Below are positions 1-12,239 of a stretch of DNA of 64,000 nucleotides, piece by piece; the first letter of the stretch is position 1, and every line of letters starts with the position of its first letter. The notes under the pieces are model-generated. The model was not told the DNA's origin, ran no database searches, and was given only the letters and a program-made list of their open reading frames with translations. Made by a program: the position numbers and the translations under genes. This DNA is from Arion vulgaris (Eukaryota; Mollusca; Gastropoda; Stylommatophora; Arionidae). The stretch covers positions 70,485,865 to 70,549,864 of the forward strand of contig CM036753.1 in assembly GCA_020796225.1 (NCBI GenBank). Direction: 5' to 3'.

Positions 1-756
1 ATTCATCGATATCCTCATATATTCATCGATCTCCTCATATATTCATCGATCTCCTCATATATTCATCGATCTCCTCATATATTCATCGATCTCCTCATAT
101 ATTCATCGATCTCCACATATATTCATCGATCTCCTCATATATTCATCGATCTCCTCATATATTCATCGATATCCTCATATATTCATCGATCTCCTCATAT
201 ATTCATCGATCTCCTCATATATTCATAAATCTCCTCATATATTCATCAATCTCCTCATATATTCATCGATATCCTCATATATTCATCGATCTCCTCATAT
301 ATTCATCGATCTCCTCATATATTCATCAATCTTCTCATATATTCATCAATCTCCTCATATATTCATCGATCTCCTCATATATTCATCGATATCCTCATGT
401 ATTCATCGATCTCCTCATATATTCATCGATCTCCTCATATATTCATCAATCTCCTCATATATTCATCGATCTCCTCATATATTCATCGATCTCCTCATAT
501 ATTCATCGATATCCTCATATATTCATCGATCTCCTGATATATTCATCGATCTCCTCATATATTCATAAATCTCATATATTCATCAATCTCCTCATATATT
601 CATCGATCTCCTCATATATTCATCGATCTCCTCATATATTCATCGATCTCCTCATATATTCATCGATCTCCTCATATATTCATCGATCTCCTCATATATT
701 CATCGATCTCCTCATATATTCATCAATCTCCTCATATATTCATCGATATCCTCATC
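1..756. repeat. 20-bp minisatellite, at least 38 copies
   Basis: Tandem unit attcatcgatctcctcatat repeated head to tail from the first base, so the array continues past the left edge. Most variation is at cgat/caat and ctcc/atcc. Two copies near 565-590 carry a short deletion. The array ends sharply at about 756, where unique sequence begins. No coding function is supported. Confidence 0.97.
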
Positions 757-1434
757 AGGAGCTTTGGTTGTTGGAGCGTATGCTTGGATTATTGTGATGT
801 TTCTATTCTTTGTCTGTAATCTTATCATGATGAGTCGCTCGTTGATGGGGTTATATCCAAGTAGTGTTGTGGATATTTTCTTTGCCAAAATGAAGCCGAC
901 CCCACTCTGTCCACTTTTTTCCTTCCTTTAGTATATTACTGTGTCACCTGTTGAGGAATTAAAGTGCCATTGACCATCCCATATGTCCCATTGTCTAACC
1001 GTAAGAAATAAAAGTGTGTTGTTCGGATCATGTGTTTGGTAAATTATCTGATAACCTCGGATATGTATGTTTTCGTACATTCCCTTATGTTGAATATACA
1101 GATTTTATTCTGATCAAATGTTTCAACAATATCATTTGTTACAGCTTTCTCTAAATGTTGCAATTATTCATTTCATATTTTGTAACGTAATTCCTTTTCT
1201 GACTTGTCATAATACTTATCCAAGAAAAAAATTAATAACAACGAACACTTCTACTTTCGATCGCTATTTGGATGATTATAGCGTTAGATGTGTTCTTATG
1301 AAGTTTAACTGTTATCTGGAGCTCATTTCTGATGCTTTGTAGCTTGGAATGTAGTGATTTAACTACCCGAGGTTCGTTAAGTCGTTCAACAGGATAACTT
1401 TTTTATCGGACGGTATGATCATCATATATAAGCA
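757..1434. other. Unique AT-rich sequence, no gene recognised
   Basis: No reading frame here has recognisable protein motifs. The 74-codon open frame at 1,118-1,342 has AT-rich, hydrophobic composition typical of chance frames in this DNA. No array or recognised element was found. Confidence 0.5.
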
Positions 1435-1685
1435 GATCGGGGGTATCTGTAGTTGTCAAGTGGTTAAGCCATTGTATTGCGTTCCGGAGGCAGCGTGTTC
1501 GAATTCGGACCGCGCCGTTATGTTCCCGAAGCTCTTTATTAAAGATACCTTTAGGATTGTTGCCGTAGCTACGGAGTTCGTGCTTTGTGCAGCACTCTCG
1601 GAAGGTGACGTACCATTTCTGAGAAGAGGGACCGAACCATCTGGGGTAAACCACCGTTCAAAGAGGTTAATCCATCGACTTTAGT
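1435..1685 (+). mobile_element. SINE family B, copy 1
   Basis: A tRNA-like head has an A-box-like caagtggttaagcc near 1,458 and a B-box-like gtgttcgaattcgg near 1,496. A body follows that is shared with 14,030-14,232 and 31,293-31,533, including gctacggagttcgtgctttg and a tggggtaaa segment ending in gactttag. The copies share the body but not their flanks, as expected for a dispersed element. The polymerase III promoter boxes are degenerate. Confidence 0.75.
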
Positions 1686-2596
1686 ATCTTCATATCAGCG
1701 TGAGATGCGTGATGCTTTGGTTTCTAGTGCGCCTTCTCTCCTAGCATCACCGACATCAGTAGCTAACACAACGAACACTGATAAGAACAATCATTCATCA
1801 AATGATATTAAAATATAGAATATAAATATATACTATCTTCCATGATCTATATTTAGTATTGTCATTAATACTCATCATTAGATGACTAAATTACATTTCC
1901 GTGTAAGTTCAGATGACGACGTAATGTGTCATCAGTATCAGAGATTTCCTTCGTTTACTTTATCGATCTATTACTTCATTGATCATCATATTACACTGTC
2001 CTGTACTTTTTATGTTTATTAGTTTAATCAGGTCATTGTTTCTGCTTTCAACCAGCTCACTGCATTGATCTTTCAACAGATCTCATTAAGCTTTCATGTC
2101 CACCGCATTCTTTCAACTGTCTTATAAAATACACCCTCTCTTTATAATTAATATGATTCTCACTTATTTTGTCTCATTCTTGTGGTTTATGCTTTCTCCT
2201 TCACTCTATTGTTGTCCCATGCTATGTCCTGTTTAGTTATTTTAGTAGTGAACTCCCAAATTAAAAGTTATATATATATATTATCTTTCTTAATAAATCA
2301 TTTTGATTGACTAGTCCTTGTTATTGCTTATTTATTACATGTGTATATTTATGTTATTTATTATTAATTAATTATTATTTATCATTTATAGTATGAATAT
2401 GTCAATATATATATATATATATTTATATGCTGATCTCCTGTACTTCAGAGGGAGCTGAAAGAATTAGTATTGTTAAGATGGAAGGTCTGTATCATATTTG
2501 ATTTAAGTAAGATGTAATACAATATTCTATAGTGTCAGGCGCTTAGAAATAATGTCATCATGTCTTGTAGAACAGATAGATGTTCTATCCATGTAA
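1686..2596. other. AT-rich non-coding stretch with TA microsatellites
   Basis: Low-complexity AT-rich sequence with short (TA)n runs near 2,270 and 2,405. No open frame with protein-like motifs and no copy of the window's repeat families was seen. Confidence 0.5.
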
Positions 2597-3170
2597 TGTG
2601 GAACATATAGAAATGATATTCATATTGACAGTAATGTAGAACATATAGAAATGATATTCATATTGACAGTAATGTGCAACATATAGAAATGATAGTCATA
2701 TTGACAGTAATGTATAACATATAGAAATGATATTCATATTGACAGTAATGTAGAACATATAGAAATGATATTCATATTGACAGTAATGTAGAACATATAG
2801 AAATGATATTCATATTGACAGTAATGTAGAATATATGGTAATGATAGTCATATTGACAGTAATGTAGAACATATAGAAATGATATTCATATTGACAGTAA
2901 TGTAGAACATATAGAAATGATATTCATATTGACAGTAATGTATAACATATAGAAATGATATTCATATTGACAGTAATGTAGAACATATAGAAATGATATT
3001 CATATTGACAGTAATGTAGAACATATAGAAATGATATTCATATTGACAGTAATGTAGAATATATGGAAATGATAGTCATATTGACAGTAATGTAGAACAT
3101 ATAGAAATGATAGTCATATTGACAGTAATGTAGAATATATGGAAATGATAGTCATATTGACAGTAATGTA
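2597..3170. repeat. 38-bp minisatellite, parent form of the 21-bp array
   Basis: About 15 copies of a 38-bp unit made of a gaacatatagaaatgat part plus attcatattgacagtaatgt. The second part is nearly the whole unit of the adjoining 21-bp array. Around 3,170-3,240 the two forms alternate, which suggests the 21-bp array arose by losing the 17-bp gaaatgat part. Confidence 0.92.
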
Positions 3171-5396
3171 AAACATATTGACAGTAATGTAGAACATATA
3201 GAAATGATAGTCATATTGACAGTAATGTAGAACATATTGACAGTAATGAAGAACATATTGACAGTAATGTAGAACATATTGACTGTAATGTAGAACATAT
3301 TGACAGTAATGTCGAACTTATTGACAGTAATGTAAAACATATTGACAGTAGTGTAGAACATATTGACAGTAATGTAGAACATATTGACAGTAATGTAGAA
3401 CATATTGACAGTAATGTAGAACATATTGACAGTAATGTAGAACATATTGACAGTAATGTAGAACATATTGACAGTAATGTAGAACATATGAATATGTAGA
3501 CATATTGACAGTAATGTAGAACATATTGACAGTAATGTAGAATATGACTATGTGCATATTGACGTAATGTAGAACATATTGACTAATGTAGACATATTGA
3601 CAGTAATGTAGAACATATTGACAGTAATGTAAAACATATTGACAGTAATGTAGAACATATTGACAGTAATTGCATAGAGAACATATTGACAGTAATGTAG
3701 AACATATTGACAGTAATGTAGAACATATTGACAGTAATGTAGAACATATTGACAGTAATGTAGAACATATTGACAGTAATGTAGAACATATTGACTAGAA
3801 TTGTAATGTAGAACATATGACAGTATATGTAACATATTGACAGTGAGATAATAAAGAACATATTTACGTAATGAGAACATATTGACAGTAATGTAGAACA
3901 TATTGACAGTAATGTGAACTATTGACAGTAATGTAGAACATATTGACAGTATGTAGAACATATTGACAGTAATGTAGAACTATTGACAGTAATGTAGAAC
4001 ATATTGACAGTAATGTAGAACATATTGACAGTAATGTAGAACATATTGACAGTAATGTAGAACATATTGACAGTAATGTAGAACATATTGACAGTAATGT
4101 AGAACATATTGACAGTAATGTAGAACATATTGACAGTAATGTAGAACATATTGACAGTAATGTAGAACATATTGACTGTAATGTAGAACTTATTGACAGT
4201 AATGTAGAACATATTGACAGTAATGTAGAACATATTGACAGTAATGTAGAACATATTGACAGTAATGTAGAACATATTGACAGTAATGTAGAACATATTG
4301 ACAGTAATGTAGAACATATTGACAGTAATGTAGAACATATTGACAGTAATGTAGAACATATTGACAGTAATGTAGAACATATTGACAGTAATGTAGAACA
4401 TATTGACAGTAATGTAGAACATATTGACAGTAATGTAGAACATATTGACAGTAATGTAGAACATATTGACTGTAATGTAGAACATATTGACAGTAATGTA
4501 GAACATATTGACAGTAATGTAGAACATATTGACAGTAATGTAGAACATATTGACAGTAATGTAAAACATATTGACAGTAATGTAGAACATATTGACAGTA
4601 ATGTAGAACATATTGACAGTAATGTAGAACATATTGACAGTAATGTAGAACATATTGACAGTAATGTAGAACATATTGACAGTAATGTAGAACATATTGA
4701 CAGTAATGTAGAACATATTGACAGTAATGTAAAACATATTGACAGTAATGTAGAACATATTGACAGTAATGTAGAACATATTGACAGTAATGTAGAACAT
4801 ATTGACAGTAATGTAGAACTTATTGACAGTAATGTAGAACATATTGACAGTAATGTAGAAATATGACGTAATGTAGAACATATTGACAGTAATGTAGAAA
4901 CATATTGACAGTAATGTAGACATATTGACATAATGTAAACTATTGACAGTAATGTAGAACATATTGACAGTAATGTAGAAATATTCATATGAGCATATGA
5001 GTAATGTAACATGATTGACATATTAGAATATTGTAATGTGAACATATTGACTAATGTGACTATTGACAGTAATGTAGAACATATTGACAGTAATGTAGAA
5101 CATATTGACAGTAATGTAGAACATATTGACAGTAATGTAGAACATATTGACAGTAATGTAGAACATATTGACAGTAATGTAGAACATATTGACAGTAATG
5201 TAGAACATATTGACAGTAATGTAGAACATATTGACAGTAATGTAGAACATATTGACAGTAATGTAGAACATATTGACAGTAATGTAGGACATATTGACAG
5301 TAATGTAGAACATATTGACAGTAATGTAGAACATATTGACAGTAATGTAGAACATATTGACAGTAATGTAGAACATATTGACTGTAATGTAGGATG
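3171..5396. repeat. 21-bp minisatellite, about 100 copies
   Basis: Unit catattgacagtaatgtaga(a), exactly seven codons long. It therefore gives long open frames on both strands (heptads MFYITVN and HIDSNVE) that have no protein meaning. Long runs of identical units (about 3,960-4,850 and 5,060-5,390) alternate with short zones full of single-base losses (3,540-3,600, 3,795-3,960, 4,855-5,060). No flanking exon signals are visible. Confidence 0.97.
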
Positions 5397-5404
5397 AATA
5401 GATA

Positions 5405-5672
5405 TGATTTCTTCTTCTTCTTCTTTTTCTTCTTCGAACGCTCCAGATTGAACTTTTGTTTTACCACTCCTCGTGATTTATATGTCATCTGAGCCTAAGA
5501 GCTATTATACGTTGTCCCAGCTATGCGCCTACAAGTAGGCCAGCACATCCGATAAATGCGACGCTTTTTATTTAATAGGGTAGCATCCGCTACCTCAATC
5601 GACTCTTACGACATGCATTGTAGGTCGCAGTGCTACTATTCTTTGCTCCCCTTGTGAGCCCCCAATAACACA
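5405..5672 (-). mobile_element. SINE family C, copy 1
   Basis: Read on the minus strand, this copy ends in a (GAA)n tail at about 5,405-5,432. It shares gatctgagcctaagagc-, gcctacaagtaggccagc- and tctttgctccccttg-like blocks with 37,797-38,057, 43,950-44,212 and, in opposite orientation, 17,941-18,078. It also contains a tcttacgacatgca block shared with family D. A tRNA head is not clear, so the SINE label is inferred from size, tail and dispersal. Confidence 0.7.
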
Positions 5673-5680
5673 ATGGCTAA

Positions 5681-6028
5681 ATGATTTCTATATTGGCAGT
5701 CGAGTAAATCAGACAGAAATGATTTCTATATTGGCAGTCGAGTAAATCAGACAGAAATGATTTCTATATTGGCAGTCGAGTAAATCAGACAGAAATGATT
5801 TCTATATTGGCAGTCGAGTAAATCAGACAGAAATGATTTCTATATTGGCAGTCGAGTAAATCAGACAGAAATGATTTCTATATTGGCAGTCGAGTAAATC
5901 AGACAGAAATGATTTCTATATTGGCAGTCGAGTAAATCAGACAGAAATGATTTCTATATTGGCAGTCGAGTAAATCAGACAGAAATGATTTCTATATTGG
6001 CAGTCGAGTAAATCAGACAGAAATGATT
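5681..6028. repeat. 38-bp minisatellite, 9 copies
   Basis: Nearly identical units beginning aaatgatttctatattggca and containing gtcgagtaaatcagacag. The array begins within 10 bp of the end of the family C element at 5,672. Very low divergence between units implies a recent or continuously homogenised array. Confidence 0.97.
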
Positions 6029-6226
6029 TATGTATTTCAAAACGAACTGCCGCCTGAATTATTTTTAAAAAAATTTTCTTCCGCCATTTATTTTGTTTAG
6101 ATTGACTGTAATCTCATTCTTGCTCGCGAGTCATCGAGAAATATTGCTATTATTATTACTATTATTAGTATTACTTTCATTAATGTTTGCTACAAACACT
6201 TAATATACGCATACTAGAGAACCTCG

Positions 6227-6365
6227 AAAGCATAGTGATTAGTATACCTGCTCCGTAGGATAGTGGTCGAGGGTTCAACTCCAGAGTTGAATCAGATTTC
6301 TCCGATCAACACAGCCCCTGTCTAATACCACACAAAACACTCAAAAATAAAGAAAATCAGTTTTT
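6227..6365 (+). mobile_element. tRNA-derived SINE fragment
   Basis: A tRNA-like head has catagtgattagtatacctg as A-box region and gagggttcaactcca, a good match to the polymerase III B box, near 6,268. A short body and A-rich end follow. The acceptor and anticodon stems do not fold as a functional tRNA, so it is called a SINE head. Only one copy is seen in the window. Confidence 0.5.
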
Positions 6366-6544
6366 AGTGTTTCGGTTTATGATGTTGTTTGTAAGAAAAA
6401 CGGCTCTGCCAGAATGGCTTGTCAGGTTGCATGTCGTATTTTGGGAGTTAATAGAGTAAAAAGGTCATATAAATTTCTTGATATGTATCTGCACATGAAC
6501 TTCATAAACAATTTATGAAGTTTGAATTAACAAACATTTTCTCG

Positions 6545-6735
6545 TAGTTTGAGCGTGCGGCCGGCAGTATGGGCGCAAAATTGACCGCGTGGATTTGTAC
6601 GAACGGTAATCATAGACCCCACTGTTCAGAAATCAATGACAAACTACTGAACGTATACGTTATGCCTTGAAAAATCAACGACTCGTTTACTGTGGTTGAT
6701 GGTGACGTGCTATAAAGGATACACCACCATTTTCC
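6545..6735 (+). mobile_element. SINE family E, 5'-damaged copy
   Basis: The body is shared with the inverted pair at 52,222-52,735. Common blocks include gtggattt-tacgaacggt, caaactact and cgactcgtttactgtggttg. The copy runs directly into the 64-bp minisatellite, whose first unit starts where the SINE 3' end should be. Confidence 0.7.
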
Positions 6736-8450
6736 TTTCAGTATATGAGCTTCTGATAGAGCTGAAGTCGCAGACAAGAAGATATGTTCCCCATTTTCCT
6801 TTCAGTATATGAGCTTCTGATAGAGCTGAAGTCGCAGACAAGAAGATATGTTCCCCATTTTCCTTTCAGTGTATGAGCTTCTGATAGAGCTGAAGTCGCA
6901 GACAAGAAGATATGTTCCCCATTTTCCTTTCAGTGTATGAGCTTCTGATAGAGCTGAAGTCGCAGACAAGAAGATATGTTCCCCATTTTCCTTTCAGTAT
7001 ATGAGCTTCTGATAGAGCTGAAGTCGCAGACAAGAAGATATGTTCCCCATTTTCCTTTCAGTGTATGAGCTTCTGATAGAGCTGAAGTCGCAGACAAGAA
7101 GATATGTTCCCCATTTTCCTTTCAGTGTATGAGCTTCTGATAGAGCTGAAGTCGCAGACAAGAAGATATGTTCCCCATTTTCCTTTCAGTGTATGAGCTT
7201 CTGATAGAGCTGAAGTCGCAGACAAGAAGATATGTTCCCCATTTTCCTTTCAGTATATGAGCTTCTGATAGAGCTGAAGTCGCAGACAAGAAGATATGTT
7301 CCCCATTTTCCTTTCAGTATATGAGCTTCTGATAGAGCTGAAGTCGCAGACAAGAAGATATGTTCCCCATTTTCCTTTCAGTGTATGAGCTTCTGATAGA
7401 GCTGAAGTCGCAGACAAGAAGATATGTTCACCATTTTCCTTTCAGTGTATGAGCTTCTGATAGAGCTGAAGTCGCAGACAAGAAGATATGTTCCCCATTT
7501 TCCTTTCAGTGTATGAGCTTCTGATAGAGCTGACGTCGCAGACAAGAAGATATGTTCCCCATTTTCCTTTCAGTGTATGAGCTTCTGATAGAGCTGAAGT
7601 CGCAGACAAGAAGATATGTTCCCCATTTTCCTTTCAGTGTATGAGCTTCTGATAGAGCTGAAGTCGCAGACAAGAAGATATGTTCCCCATTTTCCTTTCA
7701 GTGTATGAGCTTCTGATAGAGCTGAAGTCGCAGACAAGAAGATATGTTCCCCATTTTCCTTTCAGTGTATGAGCTTCTGATAGAGCTGAAGTCGCAGACA
7801 AGAAGATATGTTCCCCATTTTCCTTTCAGTGTATGAGCTTCTGATAGAGCTGAAGTCGCAGACAAGAAGATATGTTCCCCATTTTCCTTTCAGTGTATGA
7901 GCTTCTGATAGAGCTGAAGTCGCAGACAAGAAGATATGTTCACCATTTTCCTTTCAGTGTATGAGCTTCTGATAGAGCTGAAGTCGCAGACAAGAAGATA
8001 TGTTCCCCATTTTCCTTTCAGTGTATGAGCTTCTGATAGAGCTGAAGTCGCAGACAAGAAGATATGTTCCCCATTTTCCTTTCAGTGTATGAGCTTCTGA
8101 TAGAGCTGAAATCGCAGACAAGAAGATATGTTCCCCATTTTCCTTTCAGTGTATGAGCTTCTGATAGAGCTGAAGTCGCAGACAAGAAGATATGTTCCCC
8201 ATTTTCCTTTCAGTGTATGAGCTTCTGATAGAGCTGAAGTCGCAGACAAGAAGATATGTTCCCCATTTTCCTTTCAGTGTATGAGCTTCTGATAGAGCTG
8301 AAGTCGCAGACAAGAAGATATGTTCCCCATTTTCCTTTCAGTGTATGAGCTTCTGATAGAGCTGAAGTCGCAGACAAGAAGATATGTTCCCCATTTTCCT
8401 TTCAGTATATGAGCTTCTGATAGAGCTGAAGTCGCAGACAAGAAGATATG
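6733..8450. repeat. 64-bp minisatellite, about 27 copies
   Basis: Units start ccattttcctttcagtgtat and include gagctgaagtcgcagaca. They are almost identical; the commonest variants are agtgtatg/agtatatg and ttcccc/ttcacc. Each unit holds a pyrimidine tract followed by CAG that resembles a 3' splice site, but no matching exon frame is present. The left edge coincides with the 3' end of SINE E. Confidence 0.97.
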
Positions 8451-9940
8451 TTATGACTTATAATTATGTAACTATAGTTCTCTGAAGAAGAATGCGTGCT
8501 CTAATTTATAATTCATGTGGTCTGTTCGTGTCATCTTTCACGGTTAAGAAGCAATTTAACCGGAAAGTAAAATAAATAGAGACGTATTTTAATCAGATTT
8601 TGTGAGCTAGATTCTCTCGAAAACTTCAATTTCCTTTAAAAAATGTTCATTTCTCACATTTCGTATTTTTGAAATATTAATTAAATGGTTGTCTTCAGAA
8701 TTAATTTCCCTTTTTCTAATTTTTTGTTTGTTAAGTAGAGGATTAAAATCCGTTAAGCCGAGACACGCTCTTTCAACCTAAAAACGAACATATAATCGTT
8801 TATATCAGAGTTAGTAGACCAATAAATATGAAAAATATTCATGAATTTTCCTGCTGATAATCCAAGATTATGATGAATTACTTTTCTATCAAAGAACAAA
8901 ATGTACATACAACTAGATTTGATTGATTTGTGTTCAAAATTATTTGTACTGTTGTTATCCTGTCTTAATCGAAAAATGGAAGTTTTTTATAAACTCTCAA
9001 TGGTTTATATTGCTTTCCACAGAACTGTTCCAATTTTTTGTAATTTCATGCTTGACGCCTACGTTTCCGGTTGTTGTTTTTGTTTTGGTTTTGTTTTGGT
9101 TAGGTAGGGATTAAACCGCTGCTCTTTGTTCAGTACCGGGGAATAATGAAAGCTACCGGAAGGAAATGGTCAGTACAGATCGTTTTCGATAACTAGATTT
9201 TGTTGCATTTACGAAACTGGGAAGAAACCGTCACTTAGATGTAATGACTGCTACTGGACATACTCACAAAGTACGTGTAGATAGACAGAAAAATGACACT
9301 GTGGAGAGATCAGAGAAGTATGGTTTTTTTTCATTTTCGTTTTTGTGCTACGGTTCTAAGTGAAGGTATCAACATCAGCGTGTGACATTTTCACATCAAA
9401 GGTTGGCTGCTGCGGAATTTCTGTTAATTATGTCCCTTGTCCTAATGACATGCTCTGGCAGGAAACAAGACTGTCCATCGCTTCATGTTCCCCTTCCATT
9501 TTTACATGTCTGTTCTTCTCTTTCTCTCTTGTCTTCAACCACTCATACAAATATAATTTTCCGCAATGTAATGTCTTTTAATGTGACCAACATATTGTAT
9601 TTGTCTCTTATATTTTTTAGCAATTCTCTTTTCATTTTCATTTTCATTTCATTTCTCTTTTGATTTTTTTCTTCCTTTAATATTTGCTCAACTCTTCTTT
9701 ATATCCTGATTTTGATAAATCTTGATTATATTTTCCAGCGGTTTGTTCATTATCAACGTTTTCGCCCCAAACAACAATGCTGAGTATATATAAGACTTAA
9801 CCCCTTCGGACATCTGAGCTGATGTACAAGCTCGAAGTATTTTTTAAGATGACGCAAAGCCAGTATGCTATTTCAAAATTACTTGAATTATTCCAGTTAG
9901 CTCCTTGTGGTACATAGAGCCTTAACAGTTGTTCTCCACT
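8451..9940. other. AT-rich non-coding stretch with a small repeat-J copy
   Basis: No recognised protein domain. At 8,755-8,830 lies a copy of dispersed repeat J (gccgagacacgctctttcaa then cctaaaaacgaac), also seen at 20,262-20,345, 20,430-20,510 and 56,148-56,210. A short block near 9,838-9,872 (ttaagatgacgcaaagcca) recurs near 22,848. Open frames at 8,901-9,663 are hydrophobic AT-rich frames without motifs. Confidence 0.45.
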
Positions 9941-9959
9941 TTTCTAGGTCTCTGACTGT

Positions 9960-10250
9960 ATTCGTTATGACCTATCAGAATAGTCGAGCACTCATCAGTT
10001 CCTTAAGAAGCCATCGTCTCCGGGTCTGTTTAGGATGTTCCCGTTTCCGTTTTCCCTGCGGGTTCCACTCAAGTGCATGTCTAGTGACACTCGCGTGTGT
10101 CTTCAGTAGGATATGTCCGACCCACAACCATTTTCTCTTCTTAACCTGGGTCATCATGGGTTCCTGTCCTGTTTTTATCCACAGGTCTGTATTTTCATTC
10201 TCAGTCTGAGAATACATCGAAGACATACGTTGACAAAGGTATGAATCTTA
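9960..10250 (-). pseudogene. Non-LTR reverse transcriptase, C-terminal remnant
   Basis: The minus strand reads KIHTFVNVCLRCIL-like sequence, then DLWIKTGQEP, a KRKWLWVGHIL block and TRHALEWNPQGKRKRE. This is the region after the reverse-transcriptase thumb in RTE/Jockey-like non-LTR elements (typically K-x-Q-T-F-V-N-x-C-L-R, then R-x-W-x-W-x-GH and N-P-Q-G-K-R-K-R-G-R-P). In life it would belong to the element's own replication protein. The palm domain is absent and the 47-bp array at 10,266 replaces the upstream part. It is a dead 5'-truncated fragment. Confidence 0.8.
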
Positions 10251-10265
10251 TTTGTATTTAATTGT

Positions 10266-11066
10266 ATTAAAGTATTTCAGTACACATCGCAATAGAAATG
10301 TGTTCGAATGTAAATAAAGTATTTCAGTACACATCGCAATAGAAATGTGTTCGAATGTAAATAAAGTATTTCAGTACACATCGCAATAGAAATGTGTTCA
10401 AATGTAAATAAAGTATTTCAGTACACATCGCAATAGAAATGTGTTCGAATGTAAATAAAGTATTTCAGTACACATCGCAATAGAAATGTGTTCGAATGTA
10501 AATAAAGTATTTCAGTACACATCGCAATAGAAATGTGTTCGAATGTAAATAAAGTATTTCAGTACACATCGCAATAGAAATGTGTTCGAATGTAAATAAA
10601 GTATTTCAGTACACATCGCAATAGAAATGTGTTCGAATGTAAATAAAGTATTTCAGTACACATCGCAATAGAAATGTGTTCGAATGTAAATAAAGTATTT
10701 CAGTACACATCGCAATAGAAATGTGTTCGAATGTAAATAAAGTATTTCAGTACACATCGCAATAGAAATGTGTTCGAATGTAAATAAAGTATTTCAGTAC
10801 ACATCGCAATAGAAATGTGTTCGAATGTAAATAAAGTATTTCAGTACACATCGCAATAGAAATGTGTTCGAATGTAAATAAAGTATTTCAGTACACATCG
10901 CAATAGAAATGTGTTCGAATGTAAATAAAGTATTTCAGTACACATCGCAATAGAAATGTGTTCGAATGTAAATAAAGTATTTCAGTACACATCGCAATAG
11001 AAATGTGTTCGAATGTAAATAAAGTATTTCAGTACACATCGCAATAGAAATGTGTCCGAATGTAAA
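10266..11066. repeat. 47-bp minisatellite, about 17 copies
   Basis: Units start aaagtatttcagtacacatc and include gcaatagaaatgtgttcg. They are nearly invariant, with only single-base variants at 10,399 and 11,056. The array lies exactly where the upstream part of the minus-strand reverse-transcriptase remnant (9,960-10,250) should continue. Confidence 0.97.
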
Positions 11067-11121
11067 GTATACATGAAGAAAAGATCTCTTTAAAAAAAAA
11101 TTAAGACAGTTAAAGAGGGTG

Positions 11122-11328
11122 GGTGATATATGAAATTAGCAGGACCGTGCGGTATATTTTCTCAGTATGATGCAAGTCTTCGAAATTCCGCCCTTTAAAT
11201 TTTTTAAAATTAAAATAACCTTCAATTGTAATTTTGATTCTGCTGCTTATGCCGCCCCTCCCCATAATGTGCTGTCTGATGCGGCGCTCTCTGTATCCTA
11301 GCACGGCACGGTCCTTGAACTAGAAATT
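11122..11328. mobile_element. Inverted-repeat MITE family G, copy 1
   Basis: About 200 bp with terminal inverted repeats: aggaccgtgcggt at the left and its imperfect complement gcacggcacggtcct at the right. The interior (tattttctcagtatgatgca, ctgcttatgcc, ctctctgtatc) recurs at 43,030-43,240 and, inverted, at 21,285-21,475. The direct repeat gaaattag occurs on both sides, a few bases off the right end, and may be a displaced target duplication. No transposase is encoded. Confidence 0.75.
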
Positions 11329-11799
11329 AGATCGAACTTTAGGGGAAAAGAATTCTTGAAAGTATCCTTATAGATGTTTTTAAAAATAGATTTGTAGATT
11401 GTCGGGCATGATATGCTCTAATTTGTCCAATTAAACGTAAAGATGCAATGCTCATTTCTGCATTCTATATAAATATAGTTATTTCCATTCACAAAAAGGA
11501 AGTAGATAGCTTCTGCAGCAGAAACTCAGCAACGGCTAAAGCAAACAGAGCTAATTGAATGCTTATAAGACAAAAATATCGATGAAAAAGGCAGAACAAC
11601 TAATCAGTATTATTTACTGAGAACAACTAGCAGCAATATGAAATGGAAGGAATTTCGCGTCATGTCAGAAGATAAAAAGAGAGATCAAACGAGAATGTGT
11701 GCCGGCACTTTGTCTATTATATTATATACATAAAACAAAGCAACAGATAAACTTAATAAAAATCAGGAATAGACAAGATATCAGTGAGTGAAAAAAAAA
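11329..11799. other. Unassigned A-rich sequence
   Basis: Possibly more of the plus-strand element remnant that follows, since codon-like A-rich sequence runs into the palm fragment. I cannot recognise motifs in it. No array or SINE was seen. Confidence 0.35.
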
Positions 11800-11935
11800 C
11801 AATCTCAGACGTGCTGATGTCACAGTTTTGTTTGCTGATTGTAAACTTTAACTGCAAGAACTAAAGTATTGAATAAACAACAGAAGTGAATACGGAGTGA
11901 ATAGCAAAGTTACAAAAATAACAATTATTATTCTT
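11800..11935 (+). pseudogene. Reverse transcriptase palm fragment
   Basis: The plus strand near 11,808-11,850 reads LRRADVTVLFADCKL, which matches the palm motif usually written LRYADDTVLFADC. A LQEL-like stretch and NNRSEYGVNS follow, where elements of this type have N-x-x-S-x-x-x-G-L-x-I-N. The catalytic YADD is damaged to RADV and stops interrupt the frame. The minus-strand SINE starting near 11,970 truncates it. Confidence 0.65.
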
Positions 11936-11964
11936 CGAAAATATATTAGAAGCACAATTTCAAC

Positions 11965-12180
11965 TTTGAGATATTTTTTTTTTCGATCCAGAAGCACTTG
12001 AGCTTTTTCAGCTCTTCGACTCGGTGCCATGGACATCGTAACCCTTTGGTTCGGTGCCACGAACACCGTAAATCTGGGGAATCTGTGGCTTTTTCTGCGT
12101 TCCCGCGGAATTGAACCCGCACACACAGAGGGATAGTCACCCGTTGTCCAACGCGCTACGATACGCTGGGCAGACGGGCT
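11965..12180 (-). mobile_element. tRNA-derived SINE on the minus strand
   Basis: Read on the minus strand from about 12,165, a tRNA-like head has tagcgcgttggacaac (A box region) and gtgcgggttcaattccgcg (B box). A body follows with a tandem-like tggtgccgaac/ggcaccgagtc motif. The head is close to a functional tRNA layout, but the 3' acceptor side is replaced by SINE body. It inserted beside the reverse-transcriptase palm fragment. Confidence 0.65.
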
Positions 12181-12239
12181 TAACATTGAGATAAATTGAG
12201 AGAAACTGGAAATAGTTGTTTTTAATATACGTTTTTTTT

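Noticed and set aside
1..756. Possible CRISPR array
   Set aside because: The repeats are head to tail with no unique spacers and no cas-like genes. The same holds for all other arrays here, and the genome is eukaryotic.
3864..5045. Very long open frames (up to 393 codons) of repeated LLSICST or MFYITVN
   Set aside because: They are translations of the 21-bp tandem unit, which is seven codons and lacks stops in several frames on both strands. There are no exon signals, and frame-breaking losses are common.
6733..8450. Repeated exons with 3' splice sites (ttttcctttcag) in each 64-bp unit
   Set aside because: No open frame, donor or protein motif accompanies the acceptor-like motif. It is part of the tandem unit.
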